Positions 24,222 to 32,560 of a stretch of DNA of 64,000 bases are shown piece after piece (within the stretch, counting starts at the first letter, position 1; the number at the start of each line of letters is the position of its first letter). Source of the stretch: Rhizobiaceae bacterium. GTDB taxonomy: Bacteria; Pseudomonadota; Alphaproteobacteria; Rhizobiales; Rhizobiaceae. The stretch lies in assembly GCA_017643495.1 (NCBI GenBank), contig JAEPNK010000001.1, positions 1,655,623 to 1,719,622 of the forward strand. The letters run 5' to 3'. Under the pieces are notes generated by a model. It did not search any database, had not been told where the DNA came from, and was given only the letters and a program-made list of their open reading frames with translations. Both the position numbers and the translations under genes were made by a program.

Positions 24222-25556
24222 TTATCGCCTGGCATCCCGAACAGCTTTTACACGGTCCTGGTTTGCCTTCAGCTCTGCGTCAAATGGATGGTCTTTTGCG
24301 CGCTCGAGTGTTTGAAACGAACCGTCTGTTGATGCCCACCAGCTGGATGGTTTTATCTGGTCATGCAATCGCAACCGGTCATCCATTTTGAGCGCAAGCT
24401 TTCGAAGCGGGGTGCCCAGCAGGAAGCGCAGAATTTTGCTCCAGCGTTTGGAGTAATCCTTGTTGTATGGGCAAGTGCGAATACAGTTTGCACAATCAGT
24501 GCCGCGGGATACCCAGAACTTGAAGCACTTCTCGCCGTCCGTGGTCCATTTCTTGATGCCCCGTATATTGGAACGGTTAAACGTATAGGTACTGGGAGGG
24601 CCGTGGTCGATTGCTTGGGGAGGGCAGTTGTTTGCGCAGCGCCTGCAAATCTCACAGGTTTCCTCTACTCCAAAAGCAATCGGCTTGTCATGAGCCAGCG
24701 GCATGTCGGTGAGTATCCGGCCAAACCTTACACGAGGGCCGTAATTCCGGGTAATGCATAACCCGTTGCGGCCATACTCACCCAGCCCGGCCTGAATGGC
24801 ATATGGAACAGCAAGGTTTGTATCATTCTGCGTTGCTATGGCCTGATAACCAAGGCTTCGGATATATTGTGCCAGTGCCAGCAAGGTGATTGCATCTTCG
24901 GCGTAGCCTGCTGCCGGTCCGGTACTGGCCGTCGCCGAAGGCGACATCCGGATGATGTCGAACTCCATGGCCTTGCCCAAAACGATGACATTGCAGATTT
25001 CATCGGGGATATCGACCGGTTTTGAAGAGCGGGTTCTGGCGCTGAATTTGGACTTGTAGGTCCATCGCGGATCATATGCGGTAATCCCGACAAGATCAGC
25101 TCCGTAAAGCTTGCCCACTTTCTTTATGCGGCCCGCTGCCTCTTGTGGCGACTTTATCTCAACCGGTTCCACCCTTGGAGGAATGTGAGGCGTGAAGTCA
25201 TCGGTGAAGCCGTCTCGCCGGTCATTTGCTTTTTGCATCTCGGCAAACATTTCCGTCACCACCCAGGGGCCGTTGCGAAGGGCAAAGTCCTCTTGGGAAA
25301 AGCCTTCCTCGTCCCTTGTTCGCTCAGTGGGCTTAACGAAGGAGCGGAAAAACTTCATGGTCATGCGATTGGCAAATTTGGAATCCCAGAAACCTCGGCT
25401 GAACATGTCGTTGGGCTGGTTGAAGGCTTCATAGTCTGGCGTGATACGGATGTGTTTTGAAATGCCGAATTGTTCATCATCAACCGGCGCGGTCGCGGAG
25501 TGTGAAAACACGCTTTTCTGCAAGTCTTCTCTGCTCTGGTGGTTCCGTTTTTCCAT
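24222..25556 (-). CDS. Cytoplasmic reductive dehalogenase (RdhA)-like corrinoid/Fe-S protein
   Basis: A 444-residue protein. The start at 25556 (MEKRNHQ) follows GGGAGG. An N-terminal stretch of about 130 residues precedes the superfamily core: YDPRWTY at 161-167, QAGLGEYGRNGLCITRNYGPRV at 255-276, and two 4Fe-4S motifs with reductive dehalogenase spacing: C301-x2-C304-x2-C307-x3-CP and C344-x10-C355-x2-C358-x3-CP. No Tat signal and no fused reductase domain, so it needs an external electron donor. It is divergent from glutaryl-CoA dehydrogenase and ends 109 bases before the anthranilate operon. RdhA enzymes remove halide from aromatics with cobalamin. Dehalogenation here is inferred. Confidence 0.78.
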   Translation of the reverse strand: MEKRNHQSREDLQKSVFSHSATAPVDDEQFGISKHIRITPDYEAFNQPNDMFSRGFWDSKFANRMTMKFFRSFVKPTERTRDEEGFSQEDFALRNGPWVVTEMFAEMQKANDRRDGFTDDFTPHIPPRVEPVEIKSPQEAAGRIKKVGKLYGADLVGITAYDPRWTYKSKFSARTRSSKPVDIPDEICNVIVLGKAMEFDIIRMSPSATASTGPAAGYAEDAITLLALAQYIRSLGYQAIATQNDTNLAVPYAIQAGLGEYGRNGLCITRNYGPRVRFGRILTDMPLAHDKPIAFGVEETCEICRRCANNCPPQAIDHGPPSTYTFNRSNIRGIKKWTTDGEKCFKFWVSRGTDCANCIRTCPYNKDYSKRWSKILRFLLGTPLRKLALKMDDRLRLHDQIKPSSWWASTDGSFQTLERAKDHPFDAELKANQDRVKAVRDARR

Positions 25557-25596
25557 ATCGACCTCCCGATGATCCGTGTCGAGAATGTAAGGTGAA

Positions 25597-25624
25597 TTGA
25601 TAATTCTATACACTACCGTATAGA
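25597..25624 (+). promoter_or_regulatory. Candidate promoter of glutaryl-CoA dehydrogenase
   Basis: TTGATA at 25597-25602 and TATAGA at 25619-25624 are 16 bases apart on the plus strand. The perfect TetR-type palindrome covers the spacer and -10 box, and the two TTCAAGCTTGAA-like sites lie just downstream, all before the ribosome site. By eye only. Confidence 0.45.
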
Positions 25625-25625
25625 A
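25604..25625. promoter_or_regulatory. TetR-type operator, site 2 (TTCTATAC-N6-GTATAGAA)
   Basis: Perfect 8-base inverted arms around ACTACC, in the 166-base divergent gap between the RdhA-like gene (start 25556) and gcdH (start 25723). Arm sequence and spacing match the site upstream of the TetR gene at 14717-14738, placing both loci under one regulator. Confidence 0.65.
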
Positions 25626-25628
25626 AGC

Positions 25629-25640
25629 TTCAAACTTAAA
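25629..25640. promoter_or_regulatory. TTCAAGCTTGAA-like palindrome, site 3
   Basis: TTCAAACTTAAA matches the consensus in 10 of 12 positions, three bases after the TetR-type operator, in the RdhA-like/gcdH divergent gap. Weaker than the neighbouring site 4. Confidence 0.4.
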
Positions 25641-25658
25641 ATATTTTAGGATTGAAAC

Positions 25659-25670
25659 TTTAAGCTTGAA
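25659..25670. promoter_or_regulatory. TTCAAGCTTGAA-like palindrome, site 4
   Basis: TTTAAGCTTGAA matches the consensus in 11 of 12 positions, 30 bases from site 3 (about three helical turns) and 52 bases before the gcdH start. Paired sites on one face of the helix suit cooperative binding. Confidence 0.5.
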
Positions 25671-25722
25671 GCATATTGTGTTTGCTTTTATCACTTGCTC
25701 CAAATTCATAGGAGGCAAGAAC

Positions 25723-26964
25723 ATGGTGAACCCAGCCAGTAACAACGAGTTATCCCGGCAAACCCCCGAGATAGCCAGGGCAAAACCAGCATCGCTGAAG
25801 TGGGAAGATCCGTTCCTTCTGGACAATCAGCTTTCGGATGAAGAGCGTATGATTCGTGATTCTGCAGCTGCCTATTGTCAGGACAAGCTGTTGTGCCGCG
25901 TTGTGGAAGCAAATCGTGACCAGGTGTTTCATCGGGAAATCATGAATGAAATGGGGGAGCTTGGCATGCTGGGTGTCACCATCCCCGAAGAGTTCGGGGG
26001 CGTTGGTGCAAACTATGTCAGCTATGGTTTGGTTGCACGTGAAGTCGAGCGTGTCGACTCCGGGTATCGTTCGGCAATGTCGGTTCAGTCCAGCCTGGTC
26101 ATGCACCCGATTTTTGCATACGGAACGGATGAACAGCGTGAAAAATATCTTCCAAAGCTTGCCAGCGGTGAATGGGTCGGCTGTTTCGGGTTGACCGAAC
26201 CTGACCATGGCTCTGACCCGGGCGGCATGGTTACTCGCGCAAAACCGGTTGATGGCGGTTATCTGTTGTCAGGAGCCAAAAACTGGATCACCAACAGCCC
26301 GATTGCAGATGTTTTCGTGGTCTGGGCCAAGTCAGAAACACATGACAACAAGATTAAGGGTTTCGTGCTGGAGAAAGGCATGAAGGGTCTGAATGCACCC
26401 AAGATTGACGGCAAGTTCAGTCTCAGGGCTTCAACCACCGGCATGATACAGATGGATGAAGTCTTCGTTCCTGAAGAAAACCTCCTGCCCAACGTGTCTG
26501 GTCTGGCTGGTCCGTTTGGTTGTCTCAACCGGGCGAGATACGGTATTTCATGGGGGGCGATGGGCGCTGCGGAAGCCTGTTGGCATGCTGCGCGTGAGTA
26601 TACCATGGACCGCAAACAGTTCGGAAAGCCCCTGGCTGCTACACAGCTGGTTCAGAAAAAACTGGCGGATATGCAGACGGAAATCAGCCTTGGATTGCTT
26701 GGTGCACTGCGTCTGGGCCGCATGTTTGATGATCATTCAGCGCCAGCGGAACTGATCAGCCTGATGAAACGCAACAATTGCGGCAAGGCGCTATCCATTG
26801 CACGTGAAGCACGTGACATGCATGGAGGAAACGGCATTTCTGATGAATATGGTGTCATCCGTCATGTGATGAATCTGGAAGCCGTTAATACTTATGAGGG
26901 TACTCACGATGTGCACGCCCTTATTCTAGGCCGGGGCCAGACGGGCATGCAGGCATTTCAATAA
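25723..26964 (+). CDS. gcdH: Glutaryl-CoA dehydrogenase
   Basis: A 413-residue acyl-CoA dehydrogenase-fold flavoprotein. The GcdH signature is strong: [15 protein letters not shown] for FAD/substrate binding and the C-terminal [21 protein letters not shown] with the catalytic glutamate. It oxidises and decarboxylates glutaryl-CoA to crotonyl-CoA. The start at 25723 follows GGAGG; a TTG 19 codons upstream is less likely. Placed with the kyn genes and the anthranilate-CoA operon, it is the natural exit step if ring cleavage leads to glutaryl-CoA. It has its own promoter with both shared operators. Confidence 0.92.
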   Translation: MVNPASNNELSRQTPEIARAKPASLKWEDPFLLDNQLSDEERMIRDSAAAYCQDKLLCRVVEANRDQVFHREIMNEMGELGMLGVTIPEEFGGVGANYVSYGLVAREVERVDSGYRSAMSVQSSLVMHPIFAYGTDEQREKYLPKLASGEWVGCFGLTEPDHGSDPGGMVTRAKPVDGGYLLSGAKNWITNSPIADVFVVWAKSETHDNKIKGFVLEKGMKGLNAPKIDGKFSLRASTTGMIQMDEVFVPEENLLPNVSGLAGPFGCLNRARYGISWGAMGAAEACWHAAREYTMDRKQFGKPLAATQLVQKKLADMQTEISLGLLGALRLGRMFDDHSAPAELISLMKRNNCGKALSIAREARDMHGGNGISDEYGVIRHVMNLEAVNTYEGTHDVHALILGRGQTGMQAFQ

Positions 26965-27083
26965 GTGTGACAGCATTGCTCACCGCAAGCGGCTCATGGC
27001 AATTTTAGTCATGTCTGATGATTGCGAGATGATTCCTTGTATTACATGGAACGACCTGTCGCTCGGGTGAGGGAAGCAAGACG

Positions 27084-27890
27084 ATGTATGACTGGGATGA
27101 TGCCTATTCCAATTCAGCCTATATACCGGGATCTGAAACCCTGCCCGATGAATGGGCTGCAAAAGCTCATGCGTATCGTTGCAGCGCAATTACTGTAGAA
27201 GAGGATCTGGAATACGGATCTGCTTCCCGCGAAAAGCTCGATATCGTCTGGCCGGACCAGGAGCCGTGTGGCCTGGCCGTTTTTGTACATGGCGGTTACT
27301 GGATGAGCATGGACAAGTCCTTTTGGACCCACTTTGCCGAAGGAGCACGTTCAAGCGGCTGGGCTGTTTGTATTCCGGGTTACACGATTGCTCCTGAAGC
27401 AAGAATCCATGAGATGACAGGGCAGGTAGGTCGTGCAATCGGGTTTGCTGCGCAACGAGTAAAAGGGCCTGTGCGAATAGCCGGACATTCTGCAGGCGGC
27501 CATTTGGTAAGTCGCATGGCATGCGCGGATACCCCACTTGATGCCAGTGTTCGCAATCGTCTGGAGCATGTGCTCTCGATCAGTGGCTTGCATGATTTGC
27601 GACCCATCATGTCGACCTCCATGAACAAGGTGCTATGCCTGGATGAGGCGGAAGCAAGGAAAGAAAGTCCGGCTTTGTTGCGTCCACGAAAGGGGGTACG
27701 GCTGACTGCGTGGGTGGGGGGCGCGGAGCGACCTGAGTTTTTGCGGCAGGCAAGGTTGTTGGAAATGATGTGGCAAGGGTTTGAAGCCAGCGTGTCGGCC
27801 GTCAGTGACGCGCATCACAACCATTTCTCGGTGCTGGAAGGTTTGTTCAATGCCGACAGTGCCATCACACACAGATTTATAAAAGGATAA
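27084..27890 (+). CDS. Kynurenine formamidase, alpha/beta-hydrolase type
   Basis: A 268-residue alpha/beta hydrolase with FVHGGYWMSMDKSFW (the HGG oxyanion motif at about residue 70) and the nucleophile elbow AGHSAGGH at about 134. A late histidine in DAHHNHFSVLEG completes the probable triad. This resembles the animal-type arylformamidase and not the metal-dependent KynB cyclase fold commonest in bacteria. It would hydrolyse N-formylkynurenine to kynurenine. It lies upstream of the GntR-kynA-kynU unit, with about 60 bases to that unit's promoter and a 119-base gap after gcdH. Confidence 0.82.
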   Translation: MYDWDDAYSNSAYIPGSETLPDEWAAKAHAYRCSAITVEEDLEYGSASREKLDIVWPDQEPCGLAVFVHGGYWMSMDKSFWTHFAEGARSSGWAVCIPGYTIAPEARIHEMTGQVGRAIGFAAQRVKGPVRIAGHSAGGHLVSRMACADTPLDASVRNRLEHVLSISGLHDLRPIMSTSMNKVLCLDEAEARKESPALLRPRKGVRLTAWVGGAERPEFLRQARLLEMMWQGFEASVSAVSDAHHNHFSVLEGLFNADSAITHRFIKG

Positions 27891-27892
27891 AT

Positions 27893-27919
27893 CATATACG
27901 ATTGACAATATCGTATATG
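27893..27919. promoter_or_regulatory. GntR operator of the kynA-kynU operon
   Basis: CATATACGAT and ATCGTATATG are perfect 10-base arms around a 7-base spacer, directly after the formamidase stop and 32 bases before the GntR start. The palindrome covers the predicted -35 box, so it should repress gntR, kynA and kynU. Confidence 0.7.
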
Positions 27920-27929
27920 GAAATATAGG
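27902..27929 (+). promoter_or_regulatory. Candidate promoter of gntR-kynA-kynU
   Basis: TTGACA at 27902-27907 and TATAGG at 27924-27929 with a 16-base spacer. The consensus -35 falls inside the 27-base operator, the classic layout for steric repression. Confidence 0.55.
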
Positions 27930-27951
27930 CTCTTTGGCAAAGGAACGCGTG

Positions 27952-28758
27952 ATGTATCCAAAGCCGAAGACGGAAGATCTGTATCAGAAAGTCAGGAATG
28001 ATATCCTCAGACTTGAGCTTTCGCCGGGTGAAGCATTGCGACTGCCGGCGCTCTCCGACCGGTATCAGGTAGGTCAGACCCCGCTTCGGGAATGTCTTAA
28101 TCGCCTGTGTGGTGACGGTTTGGCAACAGTCGAACACAACAAGGGGTTTCGGGTTTCCGAATTGTCTCTTCCTGAAATACTCGAACTGGAAAACGCCCGG
28201 GCGGTAATCGAAGGAACACTGTTCAGTCGGGCTGTTTCATCCGGGGATGAAGGTTGGGAACGTGACGTTGCCGGGGCTTTCCACATGTTGCTTAGAAGCC
28301 CTGCTCCATCGGTGTTCTCGGCTGCCGAAGATATCAATGTCTGGGCACGGCGTCATAACGAGTTCCACGAAACCCTGATCAATGTCCGAAAGGAAAACGG
28401 CTGGTTGGTCCGCTTCCGAAAAATGCTTGGAGAGCAATTGCAGCGTTATCATCTCTTTATTCAACTGGGGCTGCAAAAAATCGGTAATGCAAATCCTGAA
28501 AATGCGCGGCATGCTGCCGAAGTTTTCAGTGCTGCAATGGCCCACGAACCCCATCAACAGCTTTATGAAATTGCCCTGTCGGGAGATGCAGATGAGGCAT
28601 TGAAAGTGTTCGAACAGCACTCACGTCTTTCTTCGCGTGCGTTTTCAAGTCTTGCCTCGTTTTCAGAAGAGACAGACTTTTTTGCGCTGGATGTTTCTTC
28701 CCAATTGGCAACGCAGTCAGCACAAGAGATGGAGGCCCTTGATGACCGGCACATATGA
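27952..28758 (+). CDS. GntR-family (FCD-domain) regulator of tryptophan catabolism
   Basis: A 268-residue regulator: a winged helix near the N terminus (YQKVRNDILRLELSPGEALRLPALSDRYQVGQTPLRECLNRL) and an all-helical ligand-binding FCD domain after about residue 80. The ATG at 27952 has AAGGAA upstream; an in-frame TTG six codons earlier is less likely. It overlaps kynA by 17 bases in another frame, so expression is coupled. It probably senses tryptophan, kynurenine or anthranilate and binds the 27-base palindrome at 27893-27919. Confidence 0.85.
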   Translation: MYPKPKTEDLYQKVRNDILRLELSPGEALRLPALSDRYQVGQTPLRECLNRLCGDGLATVEHNKGFRVSELSLPEILELENARAVIEGTLFSRAVSSGDEGWERDVAGAFHMLLRSPAPSVFSAAEDINVWARRHNEFHETLINVRKENGWLVRFRKMLGEQLQRYHLFIQLGLQKIGNANPENARHAAEVFSAAMAHEPHQQLYEIALSGDADEALKVFEQHSRLSSRAFSSLASFSEETDFFALDVSSQLATQSAQEMEALDDRHI

Positions 28759-29575
28759 TCCTTCTGCAGATGGTGCAAAAATGTCATTTGAAAAGGATAT
28801 GAGCTATTCCGATTATCTGTCGCTGGATCCCATTCTGCACAGTCAGAACCGGTTGACCGGTGCGCATGATGAAATGCTGTTTATCGTGCAGCATCAGACT
28901 TCCGAATTGTGGATGAGGCTTGCTTTGCATGAACTTGGTTCTGCCCGGCAATGCCTCAAAGAGCGGAAGTTTCAACCTGCTTTCAAAATGATTACTCGTG
29001 TTGCACGAATACTTGAGCAGTTGAACAATGCCTGGGATGTCCTGCGAACAATGACGCCAAGCGAGTACACCGAATTTCGCAATGCGCTTGGCGCATCATC
29101 AGGCTTCCAGTCACACCAGTATCGCAAGATGGAATACATGCTCGGCAACCGGAACGTCGCCATGATGAAGGTGCACGAACACCGCAAGGAACTTCATGAT
29201 GAGTTGTTGGCAGAACTTGAAAAACCTTCCCTGTATCATGTCGCTCTTGACTGTTTGTCCGGGGAGCTGGGCATAACCTTTGGTAGTGATATTTTTCGCA
29301 AGCGTGAGCCCCATCAATCTGACCAGACGGTTATTGATGCGTGGGCAGTCATCTATCAGGACCCGGCCCGCTTCTGGTCACTGTATGAACTTGCTGAAAA
29401 ACTGGTCGACATGGAAGACTATTTCCGCCGTTGGCGTTTCAACCACGTTACAACCGTTGAGCGGATAATCGGCTTCAAGCGGGGTACGGGTGGCACAAGT
29501 GGTGTCCAGTATTTGCGGAAGATGCTGGAAGTCGAACTGTTTCCGGAACTCTGGGCTGTAAGAGGAGTTCTCTGA
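28742..29575 (+). CDS. kynA: Tryptophan 2,3-dioxygenase
   Basis: A 277-residue haem dioxygenase with the family signature FIVQHQTSELWMRLALHEL, which holds the substrate-contacting histidine, and SGFQSHQYRKMEYMLGNRN further on. It opens the pyrrole ring of L-tryptophan to give N-formylkynurenine in the cytoplasm. The ATG at 28742 lies inside the end of the GntR gene and has GGAGG seven bases upstream, which settles the start. kynU follows with an ATGA overlap. Confidence 0.93.
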   Translation: MTGTYDPSADGAKMSFEKDMSYSDYLSLDPILHSQNRLTGAHDEMLFIVQHQTSELWMRLALHELGSARQCLKERKFQPAFKMITRVARILEQLNNAWDVLRTMTPSEYTEFRNALGASSGFQSHQYRKMEYMLGNRNVAMMKVHEHRKELHDELLAELEKPSLYHVALDCLSGELGITFGSDIFRKREPHQSDQTVIDAWAVIYQDPARFWSLYELAEKLVDMEDYFRRWRFNHVTTVERIIGFKRGTGGTSGVQYLRKMLEVELFPELWAVRGVL

Positions 29576-30774
29576 TGAGCAAGACAGCGATACTTCCACG
29601 CAAGGACCTTTTCCACTTGCCGGATGGACTGATTTATCTTGACGGAAATTCACTTGGCCCACTTCCAAGATCAGCAAGCGAACGGGTTGCAAAAACCGTT
29701 TCATCAGAATGGGGTGATCATCTGATAACCGGCTGGAATGTGGATGGCTGGATGGAGCAGCCTTCAAGAATTGGCAACCGGATTGCAAAACTTGTAGGCG
29801 CATCAGACGCGACAGTCGTGCTCGGAGATACCCTTTCAATAAAGGTCTACCAAGCGCTTTCATCAGCACTTTCGATGAAGCCGGATCGCAAGGTAATACT
29901 CTCGGATACCGGTAATTTTCCAACCGATTTGTACATGGCTCAAGGGTTGGTAAGTCAATTGTCGGATGGGCATGAATTGAAACTTTGCGAGCCTGAAAAT
30001 GTACTGGAAGCCATCGATGAGAATGTAGCAGTCGTGATGTTGACCCATGTCGATTACCGTACCGGACGGATGCATGACATGGAAACCATTACAAGGGCTG
30101 CTCACCGGGCGGGGGCTGTCATGATATGGGATCTGGCACATAGCGCCGGTGCAGTTCCTGTAAACCTTGAAGCTGTAGGGTGTGAGTTTGCAGTAGGTTG
30201 CACTTACAAATATCTGAATGGGGGACCGGGCGCTCCAGCCTTCATCTACATAAGAAAAGACCTTGCAGACGATGTTCGCCCGGCATTGTGTGGCTGGCTA
30301 GGCCATGATTCGCCATTTGCTTTTGAGCAGAGCTATCGTCCGGCAAAGGCGATTGAACGAATGAGGGTTGGGACGCCACCAGTCCTTCAGATGGCGGCGC
30401 TTGATGCCGCGCTTGATGCTTGGGACGGTGTGTCGATGGATGACATCCGTGCCGCCAGTGTGGAATTGTGTGAGCTTTTCATCAATGAGGCTGGGAGGCG
30501 ATGCCCGCAATTGCAATTGGCCAGCCCCCGGAAAAGTGAGTTGCGCGGTTCACAGGTCTCATTTGCATTCGAAGAAGGCTATGCCGTCATACAGGCACTT
30601 GTCGCTCGCAAGGTTATCGGTGACTTCCGTGCGCCTGATCTGATGAGATTTGGCTTTACACCGCTTTATATAGATCGCGAGGATGTGTTGAAAGCATGTG
30701 ATATCCTGGAGGAGATCATGCGGGACAAGATATGGGATGAGGAAAAATACAAGAAGAAGCAGGCAGTTACCTGA
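29575..30774 (+). CDS. kynU: Kynureninase
   Basis: A 399-residue PLP enzyme of fold type I. Landmarks are YLDGNSLGPLP at 21-31, D186 and H189 in MIWDLAHSAGAVP, and the PLP lysine K212 in GCTYKYLNGGPGAP. It cleaves kynurenine to anthranilate and alanine. With kynA and the formamidase it delivers anthranilate to the CoA ligase operon on the other strand about 6-13 kb away. Length and motifs are typical. Confidence 0.94.
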   Translation: MSKTAILPRKDLFHLPDGLIYLDGNSLGPLPRSASERVAKTVSSEWGDHLITGWNVDGWMEQPSRIGNRIAKLVGASDATVVLGDTLSIKVYQALSSALSMKPDRKVILSDTGNFPTDLYMAQGLVSQLSDGHELKLCEPENVLEAIDENVAVVMLTHVDYRTGRMHDMETITRAAHRAGAVMIWDLAHSAGAVPVNLEAVGCEFAVGCTYKYLNGGPGAPAFIYIRKDLADDVRPALCGWLGHDSPFAFEQSYRPAKAIERMRVGTPPVLQMAALDAALDAWDGVSMDDIRAASVELCELFINEAGRRCPQLQLASPRKSELRGSQVSFAFEEGYAVIQALVARKVIGDFRAPDLMRFGFTPLYIDREDVLKACDILEEIMRDKIWDEEKYKKKQAVT

Positions 30775-30823
30775 TAGTTGCAATGTAAATAATTGGAGTG
30801 GACCAGGAACTTCTTCAACTATG

Positions 30824-30845
30824 AAAATATGTTATTGCATATTTT
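30824..30845. promoter_or_regulatory. Perfect inverted repeat upstream of the first TRAP operon
   Basis: AAAATATG and CATATTTT flank TTATTG in the 220-base gap between kynU and the TRAP binding protein (start 30995). Spacing of arms suits a dimeric repressor. The regulator is not identifiable; the rest of the gap shows no gene. Confidence 0.45.
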
Positions 30846-30994
30846 ATTGCCTGCGGTATCCTTGACTTGGAGAAATCAGAAATGCCGGACAAGCGGCATC
30901 GCAGATTGTCACAAAGGCTTGTTTTTCCGGATCGGATGGAGAGTAATGTAGTCAGACGGTCAGGGTAGGAGCCTTGCACAAAAGGAGGGAAGAC

Positions 30995-32014
30995 ATGAAA
31001 ATCAAGAATATCTGGAATTCGGTACTGGCGGGTGCGTCCGCGCTGTGCCTTTCATCGACGATTGCACTGGCTGAAACAGAACTGACTTATTCATCCTGGA
31101 TACCGTGGTCGCATCCGGTGAACGAGGCAATTTACATTCCATGGATGGAAGCCATCGAGAAGGAAAGCGAGGGACGTATCAAGTTCCGTCGCCTGCCAAA
31201 GCCGGTTGCATCGCCACCAGCGCATTATGATGCTGTCAGGACAGGCCAGGCTGACGTTGCATTTTCTGTTCACGGTTATGCACGGCAGCAATTTGCGCCA
31301 TACCTGTTTGCCGAATTGCCTTTCCTTGGTGAAAGCGCGGAAGCAACCTCTATTGCCTTGCACCGCACGCATGAGAAATTTCTTACAGACAAGAATCTCT
31401 ATCGTGGTGTTCACCTGATCGGCATGAACATGCATGGTCCCGGGGTAATCCACCATTCCAAGAAGAACATTCTCAAGCCAGCGGATATGGAAGGCCAGAA
31501 AATGAGGACCGGTGGTCCCATCCCGCAGGCAATAACAGAAGCCTGGGGCGGTGTCTCGGTTCGTCAGCCATCTTCAAAAGCTTACGAGATTCTTTCAACC
31601 GGTATTGCTGACGGCATCATGTTCCCGTTTGAAAGTGTCATCAGTTTCAAACTCACAGATGTTGTTCCATATTCTACAACGGTTCCTGGCGGTTGGTATT
31701 CTTCCAGTCACTACCTCATCATGAACCAGGCAAAATATGATGCCCTCTCGGATGAGGACAAGGCAGTGATTGACAAATATTCCGGCGAGGCATTTTCAAA
31801 GCTCGCAGGAAATGGCTGGGATCGCATCAACGACAACGGTTTGAAGGTGATCACGGAGGCCGGAAACAACATTGTGGAAGCGTCGCCTGAACTGATTGCT
31901 GATCTTGAAAAGCTGAACGAAAAGTTCCTTGCTGACTTCTATGCTGAGGCTGAAAAACTGGGCCTCGATGGTGCGGCGATGCTTGAATATTTCAAGTCTC
32001 AGGTGGGCAACTGA
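30995..32014 (+). CDS. TRAP transporter solute-binding protein DctP
   Basis: A 339-residue periplasmic binding protein with a signal peptide ending near ALA (about residue 26). Its DctP-family core includes YDAVRTGQADVAFSVHGY and GQKMRTGGPIPQAITEAWGGVSV, around the conserved arginine that binds a substrate carboxylate. It starts after AGGAGG. Followed at once by matching DctQ and DctM genes and by a dehydratase, so it probably imports the organic acid that the downstream enzymes use. The ligand cannot be named from sequence. Confidence 0.87.
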   Translation: MKIKNIWNSVLAGASALCLSSTIALAETELTYSSWIPWSHPVNEAIYIPWMEAIEKESEGRIKFRRLPKPVASPPAHYDAVRTGQADVAFSVHGYARQQFAPYLFAELPFLGESAEATSIALHRTHEKFLTDKNLYRGVHLIGMNMHGPGVIHHSKKNILKPADMEGQKMRTGGPIPQAITEAWGGVSVRQPSSKAYEILSTGIADGIMFPFESVISFKLTDVVPYSTTVPGGWYSSSHYLIMNQAKYDALSDEDKAVIDKYSGEAFSKLAGNGWDRINDNGLKVITEAGNNIVEASPELIADLEKLNEKFLADFYAEAEKLGLDGAAMLEYFKSQVGN

Positions 32015-32026
32015 GCCCGGCGCTAA

Positions 32027-32560
32027 ATGTTGTCAGAAAACACTAAAACCCAGCGTCTCCGGCACCCATTCGGTGCCGGAGCGATTGGAACCTTTTTCGG
32101 TGCCATTGCCTGCATCTTTCTTTTTGTAATGATGCTGGTGACCTTCATGGATGTAATCGGTCGCTATTTTTTCTATCTCCCACTGCCGGCCGCCTACGAA
32201 ATTGTCTCCCTGCTGATGCCGGGCGTCATCTTTTGCGCCCTTCCGATAACCTGTCTGAGAGAAGACAATGTAACGGTGGATATACTTGACAACATGATAC
32301 CGGATGCGGTGGGGCGCATTCAGCGTGTGATTGTCAACCTGATATCAGCAGGTGTCATGGCACTGGTAACCTGGCGGCTATGGATACGCTCCGTGGACCA
32401 ACGGGATTTTTCCGAAGTTACTGATGCATTGCTGATACCCTTGTGGCCCGTCAGTCTTGCCATGTGTGCTTTGTCAGCCATCGCAACCCTTGCAATCTTC
32501 ATTGTTGCGATTTCCTGGGCGACATCTGCAACTTCAGCCTCAAACGGGGAATCGGCATGA
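32027..32560 (+). CDS. TRAP transporter small membrane subunit DctQ
   Basis: A 177-residue protein with four predicted membrane helices (around residues 23-45, 60-80, 100-118 and 138-160) and the DctQ-type segment FMDVIGRYFFYLPLPAAYEIVSLLMPG. DctQ proteins join the binding protein to the large permease. It is 12 bases after the binding protein stop, and its stop overlaps the DctM start. Confidence 0.82.
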   Translation: MLSENTKTQRLRHPFGAGAIGTFFGAIACIFLFVMMLVTFMDVIGRYFFYLPLPAAYEIVSLLMPGVIFCALPITCLREDNVTVDILDNMIPDAVGRIQRVIVNLISAGVMALVTWRLWIRSVDQRDFSEVTDALLIPLWPVSLAMCALSAIATLAIFIVAISWATSATSASNGESA

